From: Halochromatium sp.
GTDB taxonomy: Bacteria; Pseudomonadota; Gammaproteobacteria; Chromatiales; Chromatiaceae
Reading direction: 5' to 3'
DNA length: 35,283 bases
Assembly (NCBI GenBank): GCA_010912705.1
Contig: POWB01000008.1
Span: 8,685-43,967, forward strand
This document shows, piece by piece, positions 1 through 7,186 of this stretch. Position 1 is the first letter of the stretch, and every line of letters begins with the position of its first letter. The notes beneath the pieces are model-generated. The model was not told the origin of the DNA. It did not search any database and was given only the letters and a program-made list of their open reading frames with translations. The position numbers and the translations under genes are program-made.

Positions 1-150
1 ACCCGCTACATTCATCAGCAGGGCGATGAGCTACTGATCGTCGAGGAAGTACCCTGCTTGCGCTGTGACTACTGTGGCGAAGAGTATTTTGATATCTCAA
101 CGCTCAAGAAGATCGAGACCGACCACCTCGCGCTTGCGACGCAAGCGTAA
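1..150 (+). CDS. YgiT-type zinc-finger antitoxin, 3' part only
   Basis: The window opens inside this frame, which ends with TAA at 148-150, so 49 C-terminal codons are seen. They contain VPCLRCDYCGEEYFD, the second cysteine pair plus CGE of the YgiT/MqsA-type zinc finger. The first CxxC would lie left of the window. In this family the zinc-binding half pairs with a small mRNA-cleaving toxin (MqsR or RelE-like) encoded just upstream. The toxin is not visible here, so the pairing is inferred. The stretch 151-285 between this gene and the next holds no recognisable gene. Confidence 0.7.
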   Translation, partial: TRYIHQQGDELLIVEEVPCLRCDYCGEEYFDISTLKKIETDHLALATQA

Positions 151-285
151 GCGCCCAGCGCGCACGATTGAGGTCGCTGTTGAAGCGTTCAGCGCCCTTT
201 GACTCAACTGCGCAACGCCCGTCATCCTGAGAGTGCTATCTGAGTCGACTATTATCTGTTGATGCCCTGCATCGTCGAGCGTCTG

Positions 286-603
286 ATGAACATTGAAGAG
301 CAGCCCTTCTCCGAGATCTGTCGCCGCCTTGTTGATGCGTATCACCCAAAGCGTTTGATCCTGTTTGGATCGCGGGTCTGGGGTACGCCGGATCAGGACA
401 GCGACCTGGACATTATGGTCGAGGTGGACGAGACCGACGAACCCGTCTGGAAGCGGCCTCGCAAGGGCTATAAAGCGCTGTTTGGAATCGGCTTTCCGTG
501 CGATATCCTGGTACGCACGAGTGACGAGATCGCACGCGAGCGCGAGTTACCCGCGACGCTAATCCACAAAATCGTTACGGACGGCCAAGTGATTCATGGA
601 TAG
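286..603 (+). CDS. MNT-family nucleotidyltransferase (MntA/MNT-HEPN pair)
   Basis: This minimal nucleotidyltransferase of about 105 residues carries the signature GSRVWG followed by SDLDI. The glycine-serine pair binds nucleotide, and the two aspartates of DLD bind metal. It overlaps the HEPN gene by 8 bases (ATGGATAG at 596-603), the usual MNT-HEPN toxin-antitoxin arrangement. In characterised pairs the MNT protein transfers AMP to the HEPN toxin and silences it. I chose ATG 286 because the family's N-terminus lies just ahead of the helix EEQPFSEICRRL. In-frame TTG 259 and ATG 262 are alternatives, and none has a clear ribosome site. Intact. Confidence 0.82.
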   Translation: MNIEEQPFSEICRRLVDAYHPKRLILFGSRVWGTPDQDSDLDIMVEVDETDEPVWKRPRKGYKALFGIGFPCDILVRTSDEIARERELPATLIHKIVTDGQVIHG

Positions 604-1036
604 CGGTCATCGAGAACTGGTTCGCTCATGGCTCGAAAAAGCGAGCCATGATCTGGAAACAGCCCGGCGTGTGATCGAGCGCGAACCACCCATCACGGAT
701 ACCGCCGTTTATCACTGCCAGCAAGCGGCCGAAAAGGCGCTGAAAGCTGTGATCATCCATCATGAGCAACCGGTATTCAAAACACACGACTTAATGGCGC
801 TGACGACGCATTGCGCCAACATCGATCCTGATTTCCGGGACTGGATCGATGCAGCTGCCATCTTGACGCCATACGCCACGCATTACCGATATCCCTGCAA
901 CGAACCCGATCCCGACCTGGCTGAAACGGTCGAGGCAATCGATCTCGCGTCGGCCCTCGTTGGGTTCGTTCAGCACAAGTTGAGCGCCGATGGCATCTTG
1001 GGCGGACATCCTGGCGACCCTGGCGATGCTCAATGA
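596..1036 (+). CDS. HEPN-domain protein with altered C-terminus
   Basis: This 146-residue helical HEPN protein has the typical blocks KASHDLETAR, YHCQQAAEKALKA, KTHDL and TPYATHYRYP. It is translated from an ATG inside the end of the MNT gene, so the two are coupled. The R-x4-6-H ribonuclease motif of toxic HEPN proteins is not evident, so nuclease activity is uncertain. The natural HEPN fold should end near FVQHKLS. The last 15 or so residues (ADGILGGHPGDPGDAQ) are out-of-frame translation of a fragment of an Fe-S oxidoreductase gene (see 1004-1070). The original stop codon was apparently lost when that junction formed. Confidence 0.8.
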   Translation: MDSGHRELVRSWLEKASHDLETARRVIEREPPITDTAVYHCQQAAEKALKAVIIHHEQPVFKTHDLMALTTHCANIDPDFRDWIDAAAILTPYATHYRYPCNEPDPDLAETVEAIDLASALVGFVQHKLSADGILGGHPGDPGDAQ

Positions 1037-1070
1037 GCAAGGCAGCCAAACCCTGTTACCGCCGGGCTAC
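1004..1070 (+). pseudogene. Scrap of Fe-S/FAD oxidoreductase gene, duplicate of 8275-8344
   Basis: The bases match 8275-8344 in the same orientation at 57 of 67 positions with one 3-base gap. In the third forward frame they read ILATLAMLNEQGSQTLLPPGY, against IGLATLAMLYEQGSQTVLPPGY in the large pseudogene. Similarity stops abruptly at 1070, where the longer copy continues into its LCCGYP cysteine motif. This is too short to be functional. It is either the remains of a second copy or a duplication made when the island was assembled. The divergence, mostly silent, suggests it is not recent. Confidence 0.75.
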
Positions 1071-1205
1071 ACACCCGATCCCGCATCGCTGGGGGAAGCG
1101 GCTGAGGTCTACAGACTGGGCTGGTTATCCCGTTCAAAAACGCCCCACTTGTACAAGTGCGTGTTGCTGTGAAATCCGAATCAGCGTGATGCCTCTTGCA
1201 TCGCC
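1071..1205. other. Intergenic stretch with a perfect 14-base palindrome
   Basis: I recognise no gene between the oxidoreductase scrap and the stop of the leftward type IIG-like gene. A perfect palindrome CACTTGTACAAGTG lies at 1146-1159. It has no T-run, so it is not an obvious terminator; it could be a protein-binding site or chance. Confidence 0.4.
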
Positions 1206-3611
1206 TCACTTGAGCAGAAAGCCATGCTCAAACACTTGCGTCCTGAGTTTTTTGCTCAGAGTAGCGTAAGCAGCTTTGAATGGCTCAAAGTCCACGGCCT
1301 CGTTATCGCTGTTGGCCTCCAGGGCGCGGCGGATCTGGTACCAGCCGGCGTCCGGGCGGTTGAGCTTAAATTCATCGCGGATCTTCTTCTCGAAACGGAC
1401 GGCATGATAGCGCGTCCAGAGTGCGCGTCCTTCGGTCATAAGGGTCTTGGCTTCCTTGGACAGCTTGAGCTCGCTCAGATAGCCGACCATGAAATCCGAC
1501 TCGAAGCGTCCGGATGCGCCAACCTCGTCCTCGGTGAACGGGATGAAGTGATTGACCAGCGACCACGTCTGCCCGCGCCACTCCAGACCATCAGCGCCGG
1601 CCGACAGGTTGGAGCCGTTGAAAAGCATCCAGATCAGGCAATCGGATTTGAAGACGGGTGTGAGCGTGCCGCTGGGCTGCAGGAACTGGTCGCGATCATT
1701 GATCCAGGTCGGTTTGACCAGTCGACGCACGGCGAAGACGATGGCGGCTTTCTCAAGGTTATCCGGGGTGACGAAAAAAGCTCCGGCGTTACCATAGCCG
1801 GATGACAGCAGTGCCGTGCCAGTCGCGGCATGTTGCAAGTCGTTCCCGAAGCAGATCATGCTGCCAATCGCTCCATCCGCCCATTTCTTGCCGCGCACAT
1901 CCTTGGTGCTGGTGGTCGGCGTGAGGGCGTTCTTGAGCGGCAGAGCATCTTGCTGGTTGGAACGCGGTCGCAGTATCCACTTTGAGAGCGGCGCCTGGTC
2001 TCGTTCGGGTGCAAAGGACTTCTCGCTGATCGCTAAGCCATGCTTGTCGAGAGCCCTGGCCTGGATCTCCTGAAGCGGCATCGCTTTCGCGGTATCCCAC
2101 ACCAGAAAGCCGATCGGAAAATCGCCCTTGAGTCCATCGAAGGCGCGGCTATGCACCACGAAACCGTCGAGATACCGAGCCTGCCACTGCGCACGAAAAG
2201 GCGCAAAGTTCGGAGCAGTGACGTACTTGAGCTTGCTGAATATCGCCACCGTCGCCCCCGGCAGCTCTTGCTGGATGCGCACCAGGAACTGCACGAACAG
2301 TTCACGCGCGGCGTAACCCAGTCCGTTCATGCTGGCGCCGATGCGCGTGCTGGCCACTCCCTGCTTGGCCTCGGCGTTGCGACCATTAGCGGCGGTGGTG
2401 TTGTCAACGTTCATCGCCTCCGCATAGGGCGGATTGATGAGCACAAGGATCTTCTTCGCCCCCTTTTTCCCCGCCTTGAGGTCGGCAATCGCATCACGTA
2501 GCGCCAGCGGCACCTTGTCGGTCAGGCTGTAGTCGATCTCACCGTCCGCGTTCACATCATCGTTAAGATAGTCGTACTGAAAGCGGATCGCCGCGACACA
2601 GGTGCGGCTGGCCGTCATCACGTCGATATCGGCCTGATCGAGCGTGCTCATGAACAGGTTGCGATGGTTGGAATGCTTGACCTCCAAATTGCCCACGCCG
2701 CAGCACATGTCCCAGACGATGTAGCGTTTCTGCCAGTGACGGCCTAGGGTTGCACCGAGCAGCTTGTAAGCCTCGTCGACGATATGCAGCGGCGTGTAGA
2801 AGGCACCCTTGAAACTGCGTTCATCAAGCGGCAGCAGACTGTCGCGCCGCTCCAACAGATAGGCGCGGTGCTCCTCTTCGGGCGGACGGTGATAAATGGC
2901 CCAGAAGCGCCGGTAGCCTTGCTCGCTGGACAGCTCGTAGGCGTGACCATTGAGCAGGAACAGCGGATGGTCGCCCTCGTGCAGCAGACGCGCCGGCAGG
3001 TTGGCCATCGCTGCCTTGATGCCGTCGTGCATGATGTCGGCGAAGAACAGCAGGGCGTAATCGGTCTCGGCCACGCCTTCGAGTTCGCGCCCTACCATCT
3101 CCACCCACTTATCGAACACCTGGCGCAGGTTGTCAGGCGTGATGGGCGTGCGGATCAGGCGGCCTTCCTTGATCGCCTGCTTGACGGTGGCGATGAACGC
3201 CTGTTCGTGAGCATCCAGCCGGTAAACCACGAAGTGCGTTTCGATATGAGGCGCGACCTGAGCGGCAAATGTCTTGTCCGCCTTTGACCCAGACTTGGGC
3301 CACTGAATTGACTTGTCGTCCAAAATCGGCAGCGCCTTGGCCGTTTCCATGATCGCGGCCTTTTCGCGGTCAATCACGGCCAGAAACGGCGGGATCGGCT
3401 CGCCCTTCTTGCGCGCATCACGCACATAGAACAGCAGCTGGGCAAACATCAACACCGGCGGCGTCGGCCCGTCCTTGGATTCAAACCAGATTTCCTCGGT
3501 CTGGATGTCGATCAAACCTTTGGTGTATCGCTTGAGACCGAGCGCCTTGATATAGGCGTCCTTAACGTCTTCTTCCGATTTGGCGCTGGCCAGTTCTAAA
3601 GTCAGACTCAT
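1206..3611 (-). CDS. Type IIG-like restriction/adenine methyltransferase protein
   Basis: The protein has 801 residues. The methyltransferase core shows motif X-like FKGAFYTP (267-274), motif I DMCCGVGN (301-308) and motif IV INPPY (392-396), the N6-adenine order (X-I-IV) of type I and IIG enzymes. The C-terminal third (about 430-790) would hold target recognition. Near the N-terminus, GLIDIQ then IWFESKD places an aspartate (35) and ExK (44-46) like the PD-(D/E)xK nuclease core, so restriction and modification may be fused. This is inference; the spacing was judged by eye. The start ATG overlaps the TGA of a short upstream ORF by four bases. It may be a solitary defence gene; no specificity subunit is nearby. 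Confidence 0.75.
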   Translation of the reverse strand: MSLTLELASAKSEEDVKDAYIKALGLKRYTKGLIDIQTEEIWFESKDGPTPPVLMFAQLLFYVRDARKKGEPIPPFLAVIDREKAAIMETAKALPILDDKSIQWPKSGSKADKTFAAQVAPHIETHFVVYRLDAHEQAFIATVKQAIKEGRLIRTPITPDNLRQVFDKWVEMVGRELEGVAETDYALLFFADIMHDGIKAAMANLPARLLHEGDHPLFLLNGHAYELSSEQGYRRFWAIYHRPPEEEHRAYLLERRDSLLPLDERSFKGAFYTPLHIVDEAYKLLGATLGRHWQKRYIVWDMCCGVGNLEVKHSNHRNLFMSTLDQADIDVMTASRTCVAAIRFQYDYLNDDVNADGEIDYSLTDKVPLALRDAIADLKAGKKGAKKILVLINPPYAEAMNVDNTTAANGRNAEAKQGVASTRIGASMNGLGYAARELFVQFLVRIQQELPGATVAIFSKLKYVTAPNFAPFRAQWQARYLDGFVVHSRAFDGLKGDFPIGFLVWDTAKAMPLQEIQARALDKHGLAISEKSFAPERDQAPLSKWILRPRSNQQDALPLKNALTPTTSTKDVRGKKWADGAIGSMICFGNDLQHAATGTALLSSGYGNAGAFFVTPDNLEKAAIVFAVRRLVKPTWINDRDQFLQPSGTLTPVFKSDCLIWMLFNGSNLSAGADGLEWRGQTWSLVNHFIPFTEDEVGASGRFESDFMVGYLSELKLSKEAKTLMTEGRALWTRYHAVRFEKKIRDEFKLNRPDAGWYQIRRALEANSDNEAVDFEPFKAAYATLSKKLRTQVFEHGFLLK

Positions 3612-3907
3612 CCTGCATCAGCCTCCAGGTTTTCAGTCGAGACAATGATCCGACGACAAAATTTTTCGGTGCGGCAATCTAGCAGCGCAGACACTGATGG
3701 CATCGAAAACGCTCCAATGGAGATCGAGCGGTGGACGAACGGGCACGGTCTTGGGCATCGCATTTCCTTAGCGAGATTGGCGTTCGGGTGGTCGCTGCGG
3801 CGATGATGGGTTGTCATCGCCGTCGAGCCATCGCCGCGCTTCACAGCGGTTGGACTGCTGAAAGGCTCGCAGGAGGCGACCGTCGTTCTGTAGCCGGCAG
3901 AGGCCAT
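3608..3907 (-). pseudogene. Short ORF coupled to type IIG gene, possible 3' remnant
   Basis: This 99-codon frame ends TGA at 3608-3610, overlapping the ATG of the next gene (ATGA), which is how co-translated genes look. Its last residues, FCRRIIVSTENLEADAG, read like real protein, whereas the rest is low in recognisable order and rich in Arg, Ser and Pro. It may be the tail of a lost upstream partner such as a helicase, followed by unrelated sequence. Otherwise the segment 3612-3937 holds nothing I recognise. Confidence 0.25.
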
Positions 3908-3937
3908 GATACAACAGGGCTCGGCGGGACATGACCG

Positions 3938-5191
3938 TTACGCGCTGCTATTGGCGATCGCTTTCAGCCTTAATTGTTGTGGGTGGTCAACTGTTGCTGC
4001 GCGAACTGATTCACAAGTCCAGAGCCCCTTCATTTCCCGCATTGCGCGGACCTTATTCGGGAAGAGGGCATTCAAGTCGTTGCGTTGTCCTGTTAAGAGC
4101 TTGCGATCTTGATCAATATCGGCGAACCGACGGACGATATCGTCCGTCGGGCCGATCTCTATCCCAATCCATCGGCGCCGTTTGAGCTCAGCGGCCATGT
4201 AGGTGGTACCCGCACCACCAAAAGGATCGAAGACAAGATCATCCTCATCGGTTGACATCTCGATAATGCGATCCATCAGCTTCAACGGCAGCTCATTCGC
4301 ACCGCTGCGTCGCTTGTACTTGGCGTGCCGCACCGGGGAGACATCCCACCAGACGTCGGAGAGATTGACCCCTTTCGGATTCATCTTCGCCTTGTAGCCG
4401 CCATAGTCGCGCAGATCGCCAGCGCAGTGCGGGCAGGTCTGCATAGGCAACCGGTCCGGATGGAAGACCCGCGCTTGGGGTCCCTTGACGTAATAGAGCA
4501 GCGAGTAATGAGATGGATAGAGTCGTCGTTGGATCGGCAGGCTGTACTTGATATCCACGGCGATCCAGTGGACGAATGTCAAGCGGCTGGTCAGGAAAGG
4601 GGCGATTTCAGCATTCCAACGGGGGAGGTTCCATAGGAAGAGCGCGCCGCCGGGCTTGAGCAGGCGGATGCACTCTGCAAGCCAGGCTTCACACCACTCG
4701 AGGTACCGCTCGGTCTTGAGGTTGTCGTTAATGCTAGAGGGGTAGAGCTTGTTCAAGTTGAACGGCGGGTCGGCGAAGATCATATCCACCGAGTCGCTGT
4801 CTAGGGTCGGCATGAGGTCCATGCAATCGCCTTCGTAGAGGCGACCCAATGCGGTCTCGAGCGCGCTGCGGGGGGCATTGACGACGGTCTTGGTCTGAGC
4901 GTCTCCGGGCTGGGAGGCTTGAAGCAGTTTGGCGACGGCGGCGGCGTTGGCCTGAATCGCGCTTAGTGTGTCGCGGGACAGGCGGCCCATTGCGAGCATC
5001 AGCTCAAGCTCGGAAATGCCGCCAGCCTCCAACACCCGCGGCAGATCGCCACCGCTGGGTAGTACGTTGGCATCGTTGTAGTACCGGAGCCGAGCGGGGG
5101 ATACCCCGGAGCGGGCCGCGAAGGCGTTGAGTTGCCGCCGATCGCCGGGCGCAATGCCGAGAGCACGGAAGAACTGATCGGAAAAACTCAT
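3938..5191 (-). CDS. BamHI-type DNA methyltransferase (beta class, probably N4-cytosine)
   Basis: The protein has 417 residues. Motif IV DPPF (141-144) precedes motif I FDPFGGAGTT (321-330), the beta-class order. Residues 1-80 look like an Xre-like helix-turn-helix (RRQLNAFAARSGVSPARLRYY), which may let the enzyme repress its own gene. Between the motifs lies YPSHYSLLYYVKG, a CPHC pair and DVWWDVSPVRHAKYK. I chose ATG 5191 because AGAGGA sits just ahead; the upstream ATG at 5227 lies nearer the controller boxes. It is divergent from the controller and BamHI-like nuclease genes, the layout known for BamHI, so it should protect their site (inferred GGATCC). I infer N4-cytosine chemistry from that association. 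Confidence 0.85.
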   Translation of the reverse strand: MSFSDQFFRALGIAPGDRRQLNAFAARSGVSPARLRYYNDANVLPSGGDLPRVLEAGGISELELMLAMGRLSRDTLSAIQANAAAVAKLLQASQPGDAQTKTVVNAPRSALETALGRLYEGDCMDLMPTLDSDSVDMIFADPPFNLNKLYPSSINDNLKTERYLEWCEAWLAECIRLLKPGGALFLWNLPRWNAEIAPFLTSRLTFVHWIAVDIKYSLPIQRRLYPSHYSLLYYVKGPQARVFHPDRLPMQTCPHCAGDLRDYGGYKAKMNPKGVNLSDVWWDVSPVRHAKYKRRSGANELPLKLMDRIIEMSTDEDDLVFDPFGGAGTTYMAAELKRRRWIGIEIGPTDDIVRRFADIDQDRKLLTGQRNDLNALFPNKVRAMREMKGLWTCESVRAATVDHPQQLRLKAIANSSA

Positions 5192-5246
5192 CGTTCGTCC
5201 TCTGTGAGCCACTGTGCATGCTAGCACGTTGGTGAAGCGGACTGAA

Positions 5247-5270
5247 GACTATAGTCCGTCGACTATGGTC
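5247..5270 (+). promoter_or_regulatory. C-boxes (controller protein operator)
   Basis: GACTATAGTC at 5247-5256, then CGTC, then GACTATGGTC at 5261-5270. This is the paired palindrome with a CGTC/CGTG-like spacer typical of operators bound by C proteins of restriction-modification systems. It lies 46 bases ahead of the controller ATG and between the divergent methyltransferase and controller genes. One operator could therefore time both transcripts. Confidence 0.85.
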
Positions 5271-5316
5271 TTCGAGATTTCTAGGCTGCGGACTCCTTCT
5301 ACTTCAGGAGCCCAGG

Positions 5317-5568
5317 ATGCAGCCTGAGCAGGCCTTCGGCATCGTTTTGCGCGATCTTCGGCGGACGCGGTCTCTGTCGCAGGAGACACTCGCGCTGGAG
5401 TGCGAGTTAGATCGCACATTTATCTCGCTGATGGAGCGCGGACTTCGGCAGCCATCATTGACGACGATCCTCCAGCTTTCCGGTCCGCTCGGCATTGCGC
5501 CGGACGAATTGATTGGATTAGTCGTGACGCTCCTTGCCACGGACGGAGAAGACCGTGAAGCTTCTTGA
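5317..5568 (+). CDS. Controller (C) protein of the restriction-modification system, Xre family
   Basis: This 83-residue single-domain helix-turn-helix protein contains the helices RRTRSLSQETLALECELDRT and ISLMERGLRQPSLTTILQLS, typical of C proteins. The TFISLMERG segment is the recognition region. It is preceded by TTCAGGAGCCCAGG (AGGAG ribosome site). It overlaps the nuclease gene. By analogy with BamHI and PvuII controllers it should activate its own and the nuclease transcript after a delay, so methylation comes first, and repress at high level. The C-boxes upstream support this. Confidence 0.9.
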   Translation: MQPEQAFGIVLRDLRRTRSLSQETLALECELDRTFISLMERGLRQPSLTTILQLSGPLGIAPDELIGLVVTLLATDGEDREAS

Positions 5569-6166
5569 GCATCACGACATCCTCAATCCGGGCCTGTTCG
5601 AGCAGTCACCAGCCCTGCAGCAGGCGTGGGACGACGTGCGGCAGGCCATCGCGCTGACCGACTGGCCCCACGGATCGGGCTCCTTTACGATCTATCCGGA
5701 AAGCGGCAAGAAGAGCGGCGAGGGAAACGGTGTCAAGCTGATCAAGGTGCCATGCATCCGCGCGCTGCAGGAGCGCGGTTGGTTCGTTGAGCGGCTACCG
5801 AGTGTCGGCTCCAGCGTGCTGCGTACCGGGGACTTGGATGCGCTGAAGGAGACGCCCGAAGGATACGTCGCGTTCGAATGGGAAACTGGAAACATCTCGT
5901 CCAGCCATCGGGCATTGAACAAGCTGTTCTTGACCATGCAAGAGACGACAACGATCGGTAGCTTCCTCGTGGTGCCGAGCAATCGGCTGAAGCTGTACCT
6001 GACGGACCGCATCGGCAATATCGGCGAGCTGGAGCCCTATTTCAGGTTGTGGCGGAACCTGACCGGCATCAATGGCGCGCTGCGGATCATCGTTGTCGAG
6101 CAGGATGCCGAGAGTTTCGATGTGCCCAAAATCCCGAAGGGAACCGACGGGCGAGCTCTACGTTGA
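5555..6166 (+). CDS. BamHI-like type II restriction endonuclease
   Basis: The protein has 203 residues from GTG 5555, which has GGAG ahead; TTG 5534 would add seven residues. It aligns with BamHI from memory: FEWETGNISSSHRALNK corresponds to BamHI EFETGNISSAHRSMNK, YLTDRIGNIGELEPYF to YLTDRVTNFEELEPYF, and VPKIPKGTDG to VPLIPKGSDG. The catalytic pair E-W-E (BamHI E111/E113) and an upstream aspartate in TGDLDAL are present. Residues that read the site in BamHI (N116, S118, R122, D154, R155) are all matched. GGATCC is therefore the predicted target. The last BamHI C-terminal helix is missing, making it shorter (BamHI is 213 residues). Confidence 0.92.
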   Translation: MKLLEHHDILNPGLFEQSPALQQAWDDVRQAIALTDWPHGSGSFTIYPESGKKSGEGNGVKLIKVPCIRALQERGWFVERLPSVGSSVLRTGDLDALKETPEGYVAFEWETGNISSSHRALNKLFLTMQETTTIGSFLVVPSNRLKLYLTDRIGNIGELEPYFRLWRNLTGINGALRIIVVEQDAESFDVPKIPKGTDGRALR

Positions 6167-6198
6167 CACCCTGTCGGTGATGGCGGTCCGCCGCAGAC

Positions 6199-6966
6199 TC
6201 ACAACCTTTGCAGGAGCAGAATGTATTCTTCCCGCATTGTGTTGCTGATCCCCTTGATCGACCGCGCTATTTGAGCACTGAAGCGAAAGCCGATGGCTTC
6301 GGCCTCGGTACGCAGAATCTGGTGCAGGCCGACGACCTGGTCTGCCTCGACCTTGAGGATTTTGCTGAGTTGGTTGCTGTTCGTTCCAATCACGATGACG
6401 CAGTAACAGCCTGGCTTGAGCACTCGGAAGCACTCCCGCAGCACGCACTGCATATCATCTAGGTAGCAGGCGTACTTGTCGGCCAGCCTACGGCTGCCGC
6501 GCAGGCCGATCATGTTGTTGTCGAGATCGACTCGATCCACACCCAGGGCCGCCAGATGGAAGGCGTCGTTCTCGGCGTAGTCGATGGCGAAGCTATAGGG
6601 TGGGGAAAAGACGATCGCATCGACGGAGGCATCGGCAATGTCGAGCGAACGGGCGTCGCCCTGCCGCATATCGACGGTACCGAGCTCGATCTGTTGGGCA
6701 CGACGGACACGCTGGAACTTGCGGCAGCAATGGAGATAGCGTTCCAAAATCCCCCGAAATTGGTCGATCGGCGGTTTGCGTTGTGAGCGCTGTGCATAGC
6801 CCGCGGTGTCGAGAAAAGCGAGCAGTAGCAGCGCATAGGTCTCGGCCGTTCCGATGTCCCGAAACCGGCGGCCGGAGACGATGAGCTTGTACCGACTCGG
6901 AAACAAACAGGCGGGGAAAGACTCAGCCAATCGATCGTCTGGTGTTGCTGTGTTCCTTCTGTGCAT
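6199..6966 (-). CDS. SPPY-type DNA methyltransferase domain, probably incomplete
   Basis: This protein of about 255 residues has motif IV FSPPYSFAIDYAEND (SPPY around 121-124) followed by an SAM-fold half ending in VLKPGCYCVIVIGTN and FRFSAQIARSIKGISN. SPPY is typical of N4-cytosine methyltransferases. No motif I glycine loop (DPFxGxG) can be seen before SPPY, where this class should carry it, so the gene may have lost its N-terminal part or may need a partner. It is convergent with the BamHI-like nuclease, 32 bases away. It may be a second, accessory methyltransferase of that system or a stranded remnant. The start could be TTG 6969 or ATG 6966. Confidence 0.6.
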   Translation of the reverse strand: MHRRNTATPDDRLAESFPACLFPSRYKLIVSGRRFRDIGTAETYALLLLAFLDTAGYAQRSQRKPPIDQFRGILERYLHCCRKFQRVRRAQQIELGTVDMRQGDARSLDIADASVDAIVFSPPYSFAIDYAENDAFHLAALGVDRVDLDNNMIGLRGSRRLADKYACYLDDMQCVLRECFRVLKPGCYCVIVIGTNSNQLSKILKVEADQVVGLHQILRTEAEAIGFRFSAQIARSIKGISNTMREEYILLLQRL

Positions 6967-6969
6967 CAA

Positions 6970-7186
6970 GGTGAAAGGGCTCAGCGATGTGGTAGAGGGA
7001 TAGGGTTGCGATCTGATGCTGCAGTTGGCTGATCTGCGTACGCCTCTCTAAGCTGAGATTGCCGGCCAGGCTGGACTGTTAAGCGGCCGACGCGACGTCA
7101 TCGACGGATTGGCCGTTCTTCTAACAGTCCGGTAGCTTGGCATCTAAAGATAGCACTCAGCTCCCACTGAGAAGACAATGTTTTAG
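6970..7186. other. Junction region with inverted repeat
   Basis: I see no gene here. GGACTGTTA at 7073-7081 is exactly complementary to TAACAGTCC at 7122-7130, and CGGCC (7084-7088) to GGCCG (7111-7115) inside it. This 58-base inverted repeat ends 56 bases before the oxidoreductase remnant starts at 7187, right after an in-frame TAG. It may mark the edge of the inserted restriction block. Confidence 0.5.

Noticed and set aside
1146..1159. Perfect 14-base palindrome as terminator or operator
   Set aside because: No T-run, no neighbouring promoter evidence and no second copy noticed; kept only as a note.
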